This document shows positions 7,541-15,114 of a stretch of DNA of 18,434 nt, piece after piece. The stretch is from contig JBGTLW010000235.1 in assembly GCA_041743835.1 (NCBI GenBank), forward strand, positions 1 to 18,434. Reading direction: 5' to 3'. Below the pieces are notes generated by a model that saw nothing but the letters and a program-made list of their open reading frames with translations, was not told the origin of the DNA and searched no databases. Both the position numbers and the translations under genes were made by a program. The first letter of the stretch is position 1; every line of letters begins with the position of its first letter. This DNA comes from JBGTLW01 sp041743835 (GTDB lineage Bacteria > Planctomycetota > Phycisphaerae > Phycisphaerales > Phycisphaeraceae).

Positions 7541-7557
7541 GACACGAGTCTCGTGTC
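7541..7557. promoter_or_regulatory. Perfect 17-bp inverted repeat in the sdhC upstream region (operator-like)
   Basis: GACACGAG, a single T, then CTCGTGTC: eight-base arms match perfectly. It ends 38 bases before the sdhC ATG and would lie about 8-24 bases after a start driven by TATGCT (7521-7526). A one-base spacer between the arms is more typical of a dimeric-repressor operator than of an RNA hairpin. The regulator is unknown. Confidence 0.45.
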
Positions 7558-7595
7558 CTTGCGTACTCGGCCCCTCTGTGGAGCAAAAGTCAGCC

Positions 7596-8396
7596 ATGCG
7601 GATCCTCCGCTTTTATCGCACCTCGGTTGGCAAGAAGGTTGTCGTCGCGCTGACAGGGTTATTCATGTTCGGGTTCCTGATCGGTCACATGGCTGGCAAT
7701 CTCAAGGTGTTCATGGGTGCCGCTGCGTTCGACCACTACGCCGAGGCATTGCGCGGCTTCATGGGCGACTTCGTGGGTGAGATGGTCTTCCTGTGGGTGT
7801 TCCGCGTGCTGCTGCTAGCGGCGGTGGTGCTGCACGTGGTGACGGTGATCCAACTCGCGCGCCAGAACCGCGGCGCCCGGCCACAACCCTACGCGAAGAA
7901 CGCCCGACGCACCTCCACACTCTCCAGCCGATACATGATGTATTCGGGCCTGCTGCTGCTGATTTTCATCGTCTTCCACATCCTCCACTTCACCACCGGA
8001 ACCGTCAGGCCCTCGCCCTTCGAGTACGGCAAGGTTTACGCCAACGTCTACGGCTCTTTCCGCATGGCGTGGGTCGCGGGGCTGTACGTCGCGGCTATGG
8101 CCATAGTGGCGTGGCACCTGTACCACGGCGTGTGGAGCCTGTGTCAGACCCTGGGCATCAACAACCCCGACCGGGGCGTGTTGCTCAAGCGGTTCTCCGC
8201 GGCGGCTGCGGTGGTCATCTTCGTCGGGTTCTCGGTGGTGCCGATCTCGATGTACCTCAACCTCACCGAGCCGGTCCCCGCTGAGCACGCGCACAGCGAG
8301 AAAATTGTTGAAGCAAAGCCCGCGACGCCCGACGACCCCGATGCACGAAGCACCGTCCGACAGACTTCAGATGCCCCCACTTCGGAGGGACGCTGA
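7596..8396 (+). CDS. sdhC: Succinate dehydrogenase cytochrome b subunit (diheme, SdhC)
   Basis: The 266-residue protein is the single membrane anchor of a complex II of the Bacillus/Wolinella type. Five hydrophobic helices are visible (about 15-36, 64-87, 113-133, 156-177 and 202-222). Histidines placed for two b hemes are seen in helix I (H31), II (H80), III (H128, H131) and IV (H174, H177). It passes electrons from the iron-sulfur subunit to quinone. I chose the ATG at 7596 because RILRFYRTSVGKK begins the conserved part; an in-frame TTG at 7530 would add a Cys-containing leader with no family support. A weak GGAG lies 12 bases upstream. After the last helix there is a charged tail of about 40 residues (from E225). 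It is the first gene of the operon: sdhA begins 3 bases after its stop codon. Confidence 0.92.
   Translation: MRILRFYRTSVGKKVVVALTGLFMFGFLIGHMAGNLKVFMGAAAFDHYAEALRGFMGDFVGEMVFLWVFRVLLLAAVVLHVVTVIQLARQNRGARPQPYAKNARRTSTLSSRYMMYSGLLLLIFIVFHILHFTTGTVRPSPFEYGKVYANVYGSFRMAWVAGLYVAAMAIVAWHLYHGVWSLCQTLGINNPDRGVLLKRFSAAAAVVIFVGFSVVPISMYLNLTEPVPAEHAHSEKIVEAKPATPDDPDARSTVRQTSDAPTSEGR
8384..8388 (+). promoter_or_regulatory. Ribosome-binding site of sdhA inside the end of sdhC
   Basis: GGAGG lies within the last codons of sdhC, 11 bases before the sdhA ATG at 8400, and supports that start and coupled translation. Confidence 0.55.
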
Positions 8397-8399
8397 GCC

Positions 8400-10361
8400 A
8401 TGTCCCACGCCACCCCCACCGCCATGCCAGACAACGCCTCCGCAGCCTGGTCGCTGAACAGCAAGGTTCCCGAAGGCCCGATTGCCGAGAAATGGACCCG
8501 GTACCGCGAGCACGTCAAGCTCGTCGGACCCAACAACAAACGTAGCTACGACATCATCGTCGTTGGCTCCGGCCTGGCTGGGGCATCCGCAGCGGCGTCG
8601 CTGGGCGCGCTGGGTTACAACGTGCGCTGCTTTACCTACCACGACTCGACCCGCCGGGCCCACTCCATCGCTGCGCAGGGCGGGATCAACGCCGCGAAGA
8701 ATTATCAGGGCGACGGCGATTCGATCGACCGCCTCTTCTACGACACGCAGAAGGGTGGCGACTTCCGCGCCCGTGAGGCCAACGTCCACCGTCTGGCGGA
8801 GGGCAGCGCCAGCATCATCGACCAGTGCGTCGCTCAGGGTGTGCCCTTTGCCCGCGAATATTCGGGGCTGCTCTCCAACCGCAGCTTCGGCGGCGTTCTG
8901 GTTTCCCGCACGTTTTACGCACGCGGGCAGACCGGGCAGCAGTTGCTGCTGGGTGCTTATCAGGCCCTGCAACAGCAGGTCAACGCTGGCAAGGTCAAGA
9001 CCCATCCCCGCGAGGAGATGCAGGACCTGGTCATCATCGACGGGCGCGCACGGGGCATCGTCACACGGCACCTGGACACCGGCGAGTTGCACACCTATGC
9101 CGCCGATGCCGTTGTGCTGGGCACGGGGGGTTATGGCCCGGTGTACTACCGCTCGACCAATGCGGTGAACTGCAACATCACCGCGAACTGGCGTGCGCAC
9201 CGCCGGGGCGCGGGCTTCGCCAACCCGTGCTTTGTGCAGATCCACCCCACTTGCATCCCCGTGCAGGGCGATGAGCAATCCAAGCTCACGCTCATGAGCG
9301 AGTCGCTCCGCAACGACGGCCGCATCTGGGTCCCGCGCAAGCCCGACGAGAAGCGTCCGCCCAGCGAGATCCCCGAGAGCGACCGGTTCTACTACCTGGA
9401 AGAGCGTTACCCGGCCTATGGCAACCTTGTCCCCCGCGACGTGGCCAGCCGCAACGCCAAGTACGTCTGCGATGACGGGCTGGGTGTGGGCGCTTCGGGT
9501 CAGGCGGTGTATCTGGACTTCCGCGATGCCATCAAGCGCTTCGGACACGACACCATCGCTGCGCGTTACGGCAACCTCTTTGACATGTACAAGGAGATCA
9601 CCGCGGAGAACCCCTACGACACGCCGATGCGCATCTTCCCGGCGGTGCATTACTGCATGGGTGGCCTGTGGGTGGACTACGAACTGGCGACCACGATCCC
9701 CGGGCTTTACTCCATCGGCGAATCCAACTTCTCCGACCACGGGGCCAACCGCCTCGGGGCGTCTGCCCTGATGCAGTGCCTCAACGACGGCTACTTCGTC
9801 CTGCCGGTGACGATCGGCAATTACCTGGCCGACCACTTCCGCGACAAGGTGAAGACCAGCGAGCCGGCGTTCGCACAGGTGAAGGCAGAGTCCCAGGCCC
9901 GCATCGACCGCATCGCCGCCATCCGGGGCAAGCGCACGCCGATGTCCATCCACAAGGAACTGGGGCAGATCATGTGGGACCACTGCGGCATGTCGCGGAA
10001 CGCCGCTGGCCTGCGCGGTGCGATCGACCAGATCCGCGACTTGCAGAAGCAGTTCTGGACCGATGTCAAAATCCCCGCGGACACCATGACCACCAACCAG
10101 CCGCTGGAGCGGGCGCTGCGGCTAAGCGATTTCCTTGAACTGGGCGAAACCATGTGCCTCGACGCGCTGGCTCGGGATGAGTCCGCTGGCTGCCACCTCC
10201 GCGAGGAGCACCAGACCGACGAGGGCGAAGCCGTGCGCGATGACGTGAACTTCGCGCATACCGCAGTGTGGGAGTACCGGGGCGAGGGAGCCGAGCCCGC
10301 CCGCCACACCGAGCCACTGACCTTCGAGGCCCTCAAGCCGACGACCCGGAGTTACAAGTAA
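8400..10361 (+). CDS. sdhA: Succinate dehydrogenase/fumarate reductase flavoprotein subunit
   Basis: The 653-residue protein oxidises succinate to fumarate with covalently bound FAD. The FAD fold YDIIVVGSGLAGASAA is at about residues 50-65. The His that would carry the FAD is H88 in HSIAAQGGINAA. The active-site segment is VPRDVASR with R346, and the C-terminal FAD motif GANRLGASAL contains R451. The sequence style and the neighbouring single cytochrome b subunit fit the Bacteroidetes/Bdellovibrio-like branch (the sdhCAB arrangement) rather than the E. coli SdhCDAB type. About 50 residues precede the FAD fold, with no signal peptide, as expected for a cytoplasm-facing subunit. Its stop codon shares one base with the sdhB start (TAATG), so the two are probably translationally coupled. 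A GGAGG ribosome-binding site supports the start. Confidence 0.95.
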   Translation: MSHATPTAMPDNASAAWSLNSKVPEGPIAEKWTRYREHVKLVGPNNKRSYDIIVVGSGLAGASAAASLGALGYNVRCFTYHDSTRRAHSIAAQGGINAAKNYQGDGDSIDRLFYDTQKGGDFRAREANVHRLAEGSASIIDQCVAQGVPFAREYSGLLSNRSFGGVLVSRTFYARGQTGQQLLLGAYQALQQQVNAGKVKTHPREEMQDLVIIDGRARGIVTRHLDTGELHTYAADAVVLGTGGYGPVYYRSTNAVNCNITANWRAHRRGAGFANPCFVQIHPTCIPVQGDEQSKLTLMSESLRNDGRIWVPRKPDEKRPPSEIPESDRFYYLEERYPAYGNLVPRDVASRNAKYVCDDGLGVGASGQAVYLDFRDAIKRFGHDTIAARYGNLFDMYKEITAENPYDTPMRIFPAVHYCMGGLWVDYELATTIPGLYSIGESNFSDHGANRLGASALMQCLNDGYFVLPVTIGNYLADHFRDKVKTSEPAFAQVKAESQARIDRIAAIRGKRTPMSIHKELGQIMWDHCGMSRNAAGLRGAIDQIRDLQKQFWTDVKIPADTMTTNQPLERALRLSDFLELGETMCLDALARDESAGCHLREEHQTDEGEAVRDDVNFAHTAVWEYRGEGAEPARHTEPLTFEALKPTTRSYK

Positions 10362-11137
10362 TGCGTCTAGTCCTCCACATCTGGCGTCAGGCGAAGACCG
10401 CCGACAAGGGCCACTTCGAGCGGCACGAGCTTGACGGCGTCGTCGCGGATATGTCCTTCCTTGAGATGCTCGACCTGCTCAACGACAAGCTCCTCGAATC
10501 CGACAAGCTGCCCGTCGTGTTCGATAGCGACTGCCGCGAGGGCATATGCGGCACATGCTCGCTGGTCATCAACGGCTACGCCCACGGCCCCGGCCACGCC
10601 GCGGCCACCTGCCAGCTCTACATGCGAGACTTCCATGACGGGCAGGAGCTTTGGATCGAGCCTTTCCGTGGCGGTGCGTTCAAGGTTGTGAAAGACCTGA
10701 TGACCGATCGCTCGGCGCTGGACCGCATCATCCAGGCGGGCGGGTATATCTCCGTGCCCACAGGCCCCAAGCCCGAACCCAACTCGAACCCCATCCCGCA
10801 GGACATCGCCGAGCGCGCGATGGACGCCGCCGCGTGCATAGGATGTGGGGCGTGCGTCGCGGCTTGCCCCAACGGTTCAGCGATGCTCTTCATGTCCGCG
10901 AAGGTCTCGCACCTCGGCTCGCTGCCCCAGGGCCAGCCCGAGCGTGACCAGCGCGTCATCAACATGGTCGAGCAGCACGAGGAGGAGGGCTTCGGGTCCT
11001 GCACCAACCACGCCGAGTGTCAGGCCGCGTGCCCGAAGGAAATCAGCATCGATTTCATCGGCCAGCTCAACCGCGACTACCAGCGGGCCATGCTGCTTAA
11101 GCCCCACAAGCTCCGCGGCAAGCTGCCCAATGCGTGA
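10361..11137 (+). CDS. sdhB: Succinate dehydrogenase/fumarate reductase iron-sulfur subunit
   Basis: The 258-residue subunit carries electrons from FAD to the heme subunit. All three cluster motifs are intact. For the [2Fe-2S] cluster: C58, C63 and C66 in CREGICGTC, plus C84. For the [4Fe-4S] cluster: C159, C162 and C165 in CIGCGACVAACP. For the [3Fe-4S] cluster: C169, plus C214, C220 and C224 in CTNHAECQAACP. The fourth position of the first motif is also filled. GGAG lies 9 bases before the ATG, which overlaps the sdhA stop by one base. This is the last gene of the operon; the palindromic repeat begins 12 bases after its stop codon. Confidence 0.95.
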   Translation: MRLVLHIWRQAKTADKGHFERHELDGVVADMSFLEMLDLLNDKLLESDKLPVVFDSDCREGICGTCSLVINGYAHGPGHAAATCQLYMRDFHDGQELWIEPFRGGAFKVVKDLMTDRSALDRIIQAGGYISVPTGPKPEPNSNPIPQDIAERAMDAAACIGCGACVAACPNGSAMLFMSAKVSHLGSLPQGQPERDQRVINMVEQHEEEGFGSCTNHAECQAACPKEISIDFIGQLNRDYQRAMLLKPHKLRGKLPNA

Positions 11138-11148
11138 GGGGGAGCGGG

Positions 11149-11178
11149 GAAGCCTAGGGATTGCAATCCCTAGGCTTC
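11149..11178. repeat. 30-bp perfect palindrome after sdhB (terminator-like position)
   Basis: The left arm GAAGCCTAGGGATTG is followed directly by its exact reverse complement CAATCCCTAGGCTTC. It lies between the convergent ends of sdhB and the lipoprotein gene, so a hairpin on either strand could serve as a terminator, though there is no T run. Its right arm is repeated downstream as direct repeats. Confidence 0.85.
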
Positions 11179-11221
11179 GGAATTGCAATCCCTAGGCTTC
11201 GGAATTGCAATCCCTAGGCTT
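11161..11221. repeat. Three tandem copies of a 22-base unit derived from the palindrome arm
   Basis: The unit TTGCAATCCCTAGGCTTCGG followed by AA starts at 11161 and 11183. A third copy starts at 11205, identical up to TTGCAATCCCTAGGCTT and then diverging. The single inverted arm at 11151-11166 can pair with any of the three copies, so alternative hairpins with different loop lengths are possible. The sequence is non-coding. Confidence 0.9.
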
Positions 11222-11249
11222 TGGGGTCGCAATCGCGCTGGGCGTCTGT

Positions 11250-11852
11250 TCACTCCACCGCATCGTAGCGCGGCACGTCATCCCCAGCCTGCGTCACGCG
11301 GAAGGTGCGGGTGGTTCCGTCGGGGAGTTTCCACGTCTCAACACGGCCGTCAGTTTCAGACTGTGTGGTTGTGCTGCCTGGTGTGGCCTCCTTGCCGAGG
11401 GGGAGCGGGACGGTGATCGTCGGGTCCGAATCGATCTCGATGAGCAGCGTGAAGAGCTGTTGCTGGGGGTCCACATCCAGGAAGCGTGCGTCGCGGTCGC
11501 CGGGGACGACTTTGCCGCCCACGCGGACCCCCGTGCCGACACCCACGCCCACGTTCCCGCCGATCCCAGTACCGACACCGATGCCGATAGGCAACCCGCC
11601 CCTGCGTTGGCTTGGCCGAATGGTCGAGACGCTGGGTTCGACGATGGTGCCATCCGCGAGGCGCAGCCGCACCTGCCGGATCGGATAGCCCCCGGCCCGC
11701 GTGGTGGTGGTCAGCGAGCGGTCTTCGAGTCTGACGGTGGACTGAAGGCTCTGCGTGCCGAGCCTGGCGTCGGTCGTGCGATACGTCTGCGACCCGCCGC
11801 AGCCCGCGAGGATGAACGTGAACAGAGCAAACAAAGCAAGACGTGCGCGCAT
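11250..11852 (-). CDS. Putative lipoprotein of unknown function with Gly-rich segment
   Basis: I do not recognise a family. The 200-residue product begins with MRARLALFALFTFILAGC: a short basic start, a hydrophobic core and the lipobox LAGC. It is therefore probably a lipoprotein attached at Cys18, giving a mature protein of 183 residues. A Thr/Arg-rich stretch follows, then a glycine-rich repeat of alternating Gly and Val/Ile (about residues 85-113), which could be a flexible or membrane-inserting segment. The C-terminal part (RFLDVDPQQQLFTLLIEIDS and DGRVETWKLPDGTTRTFRVT) looks like beta strands. GAGG lies 6 bases before the ATG. It lies 27 bases downstream of nadK on the same strand, probably co-transcribed; that pairing does not reveal its function. 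Confidence 0.75.
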   Translation of the reverse strand: MRARLALFALFTFILAGCGGSQTYRTTDARLGTQSLQSTVRLEDRSLTTTTRAGGYPIRQVRLRLADGTIVEPSVSTIRPSQRRGGLPIGIGVGTGIGGNVGVGVGTGVRVGGKVVPGDRDARFLDVDPQQQLFTLLIEIDSDPTITVPLPLGKEATPGSTTTQSETDGRVETWKLPDGTTRTFRVTQAGDDVPRYDAVE

Positions 11853-11879
11853 GGCAGACCTCGGGTTTGGTGTGGCCGA

Positions 11880-12782
11880 TCAGTTTCGCCGCGGCCTCGC
11901 GGCCCAGTGCATCTTATGCGCGAGCATCTTCCAGTAGTTGAACTCGGGGTTGTGCACCAGCTTGGTCTTGTTGGGGTGGCGGGTGACGAGCACCTGCTGG
12001 TCCTTGGCCAGCGCGAAAGACTGCTGGCCATCAAGCACCAGCGTTGTGCCCTCGTTGGCCGAGTGCAGGTGGAGCCATGTGTTGCACGACGCCTGATAGA
12101 CGATGGGTCGAAACGCGAGGGATTGGGGCGCGATCGCGCTGATGCACAGCCCGTCGATGCCCGGCGAGATGATGGGGCCGCCGACCGACAGGTTGTACGC
12201 CGTGGAGCCAGATGGCGTCGCCACGACCACACCGTCGCCGGAGAACGTGGTGGCGCTGGTGCGTGAATACTCCGGCTCGATCGCCAACTCGATCTCGATC
12301 ATACGGAACGGGGCCCCGGCGTTGATCACCGCGTCGTTCATCGCCACGCCATGGAAGATCGGCTGCACGTCCACCCCGCCGCCGTTGCCCCACTGCGGAT
12401 AGCCGGCGGGGAAAACCTTCACGTCGATCATCATCCGTGCGGTCATCCGGCAAGTCCCGCCGGTGATGGCGCCCCAGTGGTCCTTCACGCCGTCGATGGA
12501 GAACTCGGCGAGGAAGCCGACCTTCCCGAAGTTGATGCCCAGCAGCGGGATGCCCGTCTCGATGAGCGCTCGGGCCTGCGACAGCAGCGTGCCATCGCCA
12601 CCGAGCACCAGCGCAAGGTCGGCCGGGGGCAGCAACGCCGCCTTCTCGCGGTCCAGGGTGCGGAAGTCCGGCTCCGCGACGATCTCCGCCCGCTCAGCCA
12701 GCCAAGGCCGAAACTTCTCCAGCACCGGGCCGACGTGTTCCTTGCCCGTGTTGGCGAGGATCACCAGGCGCGGGCGGTCCAT
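11880..12782 (-). CDS. nadK: NAD kinase (ATP/polyphosphate-dependent NADP synthesis)
   Basis: The product phosphorylates NAD to NADP. The catalytic GGDGT motif is in LALVLGGDGTLLSQAR near residue 60, followed by LLGINFGKVGFLAEF. The Asn-Asp motif of the nucleotide site is NDAVIN (near 150), and the second glycine-rich motif is SGDGVVVATPSGSTAYNLSVGG (near 180-200). The start is uncertain: the ATG at 12782 gives 300 residues, the usual family length, beginning just before the first beta strand (RPRLVILAN). GTG at 12833 and TTG at 12854 are in frame and would add 17 or 24 residues of low conservation. A TACAAT hexamer at 12840-12845 ends 6 bases before the GTG, so a leaderless GTG start is possible. 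A segment around VFPAGYPQWGNGGGVDVQ looks like a family-variable loop. The divergent dehydrogenase gene starts 159 bases away. Confidence 0.9.
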   Translation of the reverse strand: MDRPRLVILANTGKEHVGPVLEKFRPWLAERAEIVAEPDFRTLDREKAALLPPADLALVLGGDGTLLSQARALIETGIPLLGINFGKVGFLAEFSIDGVKDHWGAITGGTCRMTARMMIDVKVFPAGYPQWGNGGGVDVQPIFHGVAMNDAVINAGAPFRMIEIELAIEPEYSRTSATTFSGDGVVVATPSGSTAYNLSVGGPIISPGIDGLCISAIAPQSLAFRPIVYQASCNTWLHLHSANEGTTLVLDGQQSFALAKDQQVLVTRHPNKTKLVHNPEFNYWKMLAHKMHWAARPRRN

Positions 12783-12839
12783 GCGCGGCGTGGTCAGGTG
12801 GGCGGAGGAGGTAGAGAAGGATGGGGCACTCACGCGGTC

Positions 12840-12845
12840 ATTGTA
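12840..12845 (-). promoter_or_regulatory. Possible -10 hexamer of nadK
   Basis: TACAAT on the minus strand matches the -10 consensus at five of six positions. It would place the transcription start at about 12833, the alternative GTG codon of nadK. No good -35 hexamer is seen. Confidence 0.35.
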
Positions 12846-12908
12846 AGCCTTCAACGCGTCGCGCGTGGGGCGCGTGCGGTCGCAGCCGCGCCAAGCCCGC
12901 CCGCGGGG

Positions 12909-12914
12909 TATAGT
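12909..12914 (+). promoter_or_regulatory. Possible -10 hexamer of the dehydrogenase gene
   Basis: TATAGT matches the -10 consensus at five of six positions and is 27 bases before the ATG at 12942, giving a leader of about 20 bases. No clear -35 hexamer is present, and no Shine-Dalgarno sequence precedes the ATG. Confidence 0.35.
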
Positions 12915-12941
12915 GCGTCACCGCCCCACCGCGAAAACCAC

Positions 12942-13961
12942 ATGCGAGCACTGGTCCTCCAACACGGCAAGCCCACACTCGACAACCGAAGGCTCGAGCC
13001 TAAGCCCGGCCCCGGCGAAGTCGTCATCCGCCCCACCCGCATGGGCATCTGCTCCACCGACCTTGAGCTATGCAAGGGGTACATGAACTTTGCGGGGGTG
13101 CTCGGGCACGAGTTTGTGGGCACCGTTGAATCGGCGGCAGACGCGGCGGGCAAGCCATGGATCGGCAAGCGCGTGTGCGGCGAGATCAACTGCGTCTGCG
13201 GGGAGTGCGACATGTGCAAGGCCGGGCTCAAGGAACACTGCCGCGACCGCACGGTGTTGGGCATCGCCGGGCGCGACGGCTGCTTCGCGGATCGGTTCAC
13301 GCTGCCGGTGCGGAATCTTCATGCCGTGCCCGGCAATGTGGAGGACGACGCGGCGGTGTTCGTCGAGCCTTTGGCCGCGGCTTTTCAGATCGTCCGTCAG
13401 CTCGCCATCGAGGGCCGGCCATACATCACGGTGCTGGGCGATGGCCGGCTCGGCCTGCTCTGCGCCCAGGTGCTCTCCAAGCTCAACGCCACGGTCCGAT
13501 GCGTCGGCAAGCACCCGCGCAAGCTCGAACACTGTGAACGCTGGGGCATCAAGTCGCGGCTGATCGGTGATGTCGGCCTCCGCAAAGATCAGGATATCGT
13601 CGTCGATTGCACAGGCTCACCCACCGGGCTGCCCACCGCCCTGCAAATGGTCCGGCCACGCGGCACCATCGTCCTTAAAACCACCGTCGCACCCCCCGCT
13701 GCGGGCAAGAACGCTGGACCCGCAGCCGACGGCAGCAATGGCGCGACTGGCCACGTGTACGATTTATCCCAGATTGTGATTGATGAGGTCACGGTGATCG
13801 GCTCACGTTGCGGCCCGTTTGCCGAGGCGCTCGATGCGCTCTCCGCCGGCACGATTGACGTGTCACCGCTCATCACGCGCCGGATGAAACTCGCCGACGC
13901 CGAGCAGGCGTTGCAGGCCGCGGGCAAATCGGACGTGCTGAAGATTCTGCTGGAACCGTGA
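12942..13961 (+). CDS. Zinc-dependent medium-chain alcohol dehydrogenase (substrate unknown)
   Basis: The 339-residue protein is a complete MDR-family dehydrogenase of the threonine/sorbitol dehydrogenase type (COG1063-like). Catalytic zinc ligands are C37 (GICSTDLEL), H56-E57 (GHEFVG) and a Glu in FVEPLAAAF near residue 143. The structural zinc lobe is complete, with C86, C89, C92 and C100. The NAD(P) fold is VLGDGRLGLLCAQVL near 165. It oxidises an alcohol or polyol with NAD(P)+; the substrate cannot be inferred. A Pro/Ala/Gly-rich segment (TVAPPAAGKNAGPAADGSNG) interrupts the later part of the coenzyme domain and looks like a loop insertion. The ATG at 12942 is where homology begins; the open frame continues far upstream but there it overlaps nadK on the opposite strand. 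It converges on sucD with 32 bases between. Confidence 0.85.
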   Translation: MRALVLQHGKPTLDNRRLEPKPGPGEVVIRPTRMGICSTDLELCKGYMNFAGVLGHEFVGTVESAADAAGKPWIGKRVCGEINCVCGECDMCKAGLKEHCRDRTVLGIAGRDGCFADRFTLPVRNLHAVPGNVEDDAAVFVEPLAAAFQIVRQLAIEGRPYITVLGDGRLGLLCAQVLSKLNATVRCVGKHPRKLEHCERWGIKSRLIGDVGLRKDQDIVVDCTGSPTGLPTALQMVRPRGTIVLKTTVAPPAAGKNAGPAADGSNGATGHVYDLSQIVIDEVTVIGSRCGPFAEALDALSAGTIDVSPLITRRMKLADAEQALQAAGKSDVLKILLEP

Positions 13962-13993
13962 CGGCCACTGCCGCCAGCAACCCGACCCGAGGC

Positions 13994-14911
13994 TCACGCG
14001 TGGACGGCCAGGCCCAGGGCCACAGCCATGGTGCTGCCCAGGTCGGCTGGCGACTCCGCGATCGCGCACCCCGCATCGCGCAAGGCTTCGATCTTCGATT
14101 CGGCTGTGCCTTCACCGCCGGAAATGATAGCCCCTGCGTGGCCCATCCTTCTTCCGGGGGGAGCGGTGCGGCCGGCGATGAACGCGGCGACCGGCTTCTT
14201 CACATTCGCCTTGATGTACGCGGCCGCGGCCTCCTCGTCGGTCCCGCCGATCTCACCGATCATGATGATGCCATCGGTCTGGTCGTCGGCGTTGAAGAGT
14301 TCCAGGCAATCGATGAAGCCCATGCCACGCACCGGGTCGCCACCGATACCGATGCAGGTGGTCTGCCCAAGGCCGTGGTTCGCGGACTGCCACACCGCCT
14401 CGTAGGTCAGCGTGCCCGAGCGTGAGATGATGCCCACGGCTTTGCCGGACTTGGACTGCGACGCGGGCACGTGGATGTAGCCGGGCATGATGCCGATCTT
14501 GCACTCGCCCGGCGTGATGATGCCGGGGCAGTTAGGCCCGATCAGCCGGATGCCCTTGTACCGCGGCAGCGACAGCGTCTGCTTGACGCGGGTCATGTCC
14601 AGCACTGGGACGCCCTCGGTGATGGCGACGATGAGCTTGATCCCCGCGTCCGCAGCCTCCAGGATCGCGTCCGCGGCAAAGGGCGGCGGGACGAAGATCA
14701 TCGTCGCGTCGGCACCGGTAGCCTCGACGGCTTCCCAGACGGTGTCGAAGACGGGGAGCCCGTTCTCATCGGTCTGGCCGCCCTTGCCGGGGGTGACCCC
14801 GCCTACGACCTGTGTGCCGTACTTGAGGCAGCCGGTGGTGTGAAATTGCCCCGCCGAGCCTGTGATGCCCTGGCAGATGAGTTTGGTGTGCTTGTTGACG
14901 AGGATGCTCAT
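13994..14911 (-). CDS. sucD: Succinyl-CoA synthetase (ADP/GDP-forming) alpha subunit
   Basis: The 305-residue subunit converts succinyl-CoA to succinate with substrate-level phosphorylation. The CoA-binding region is CQGITGSAGQFHTTGCLKYG (from about residue 13) with GGVTPGKGG. Other conserved segments are IGPNCPGIITPGECKIGIMP and SRSGTLTYEAV. The phosphorylated His is H258 in MGHAGAIISGGEGTAESK. I chose the ATG at 14911 (MSILVNKHTKLICQG), which fits the family; an upstream in-frame extension to 14962 has no support. No Shine-Dalgarno sequence precedes it. TATCCT (minus strand, 14920-14925) with TTGGCC 18 bases further upstream could be a promoter starting transcription almost at the ATG. The beta subunit gene sucC, normally adjacent, is not in this window. 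Confidence 0.95.
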   Translation of the reverse strand: MSILVNKHTKLICQGITGSAGQFHTTGCLKYGTQVVGGVTPGKGGQTDENGLPVFDTVWEAVEATGADATMIFVPPPFAADAILEAADAGIKLIVAITEGVPVLDMTRVKQTLSLPRYKGIRLIGPNCPGIITPGECKIGIMPGYIHVPASQSKSGKAVGIISRSGTLTYEAVWQSANHGLGQTTCIGIGGDPVRGMGFIDCLELFNADDQTDGIIMIGEIGGTDEEAAAAYIKANVKKPVAAFIAGRTAPPGRRMGHAGAIISGGEGTAESKIEALRDAGCAIAESPADLGSTMAVALGLAVHA

Positions 14912-14919
14912 AGGCCCAG

Positions 14920-14949
14920 AGGATAGCGTGGATGCGGTGTTAAGGCCAA
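14920..14949 (-). promoter_or_regulatory. Possible promoter of sucD
   Basis: On the minus strand TTGGCC (14944-14949) and TATCCT (14920-14925) are 18 bases apart, each matching the consensus at four of six positions. The start of transcription would be within a few bases of the sucD ATG, implying a leaderless or near-leaderless mRNA. Confidence 0.25.
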
Positions 14950-15114
14950 GAAGGCCCCTCACGGTTCAATGGCGCTGATGGGGCCCGTGTGTCGTGTGAA
15001 GAATTGGTTAGGGGCGCGTTGTGAGAAAGCCTTGGCGCACATCGGACGATGACATAGGGGCAAGCCCGCGCCAGCTTGGCAGAGACTCTGCATGTCACGG
15101 CGTGGACGGAGGAG

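Noticed and set aside
8367..9983. Long minus-strand open frame (538 codons) opposite sdhA
   Set aside because: It lies antisense to a fully conserved sdhA. Its product has the Val/Ala/Gly/His/Arg-rich composition of a high-GC shadow frame and no recognisable motif.
11205..12266. Plus-strand open frame opposite the lipoprotein and nadK genes
   Set aside because: It starts within the repeat and runs antisense to nadK, which has clear catalytic motifs. The translation has no family features.
12351..12941. In-frame upstream extension of the zinc dehydrogenase
   Set aside because: It would overlap nadK antisense and adds about 200 residues with no similarity to the family; the conserved sequence begins at the ATG at 12942.
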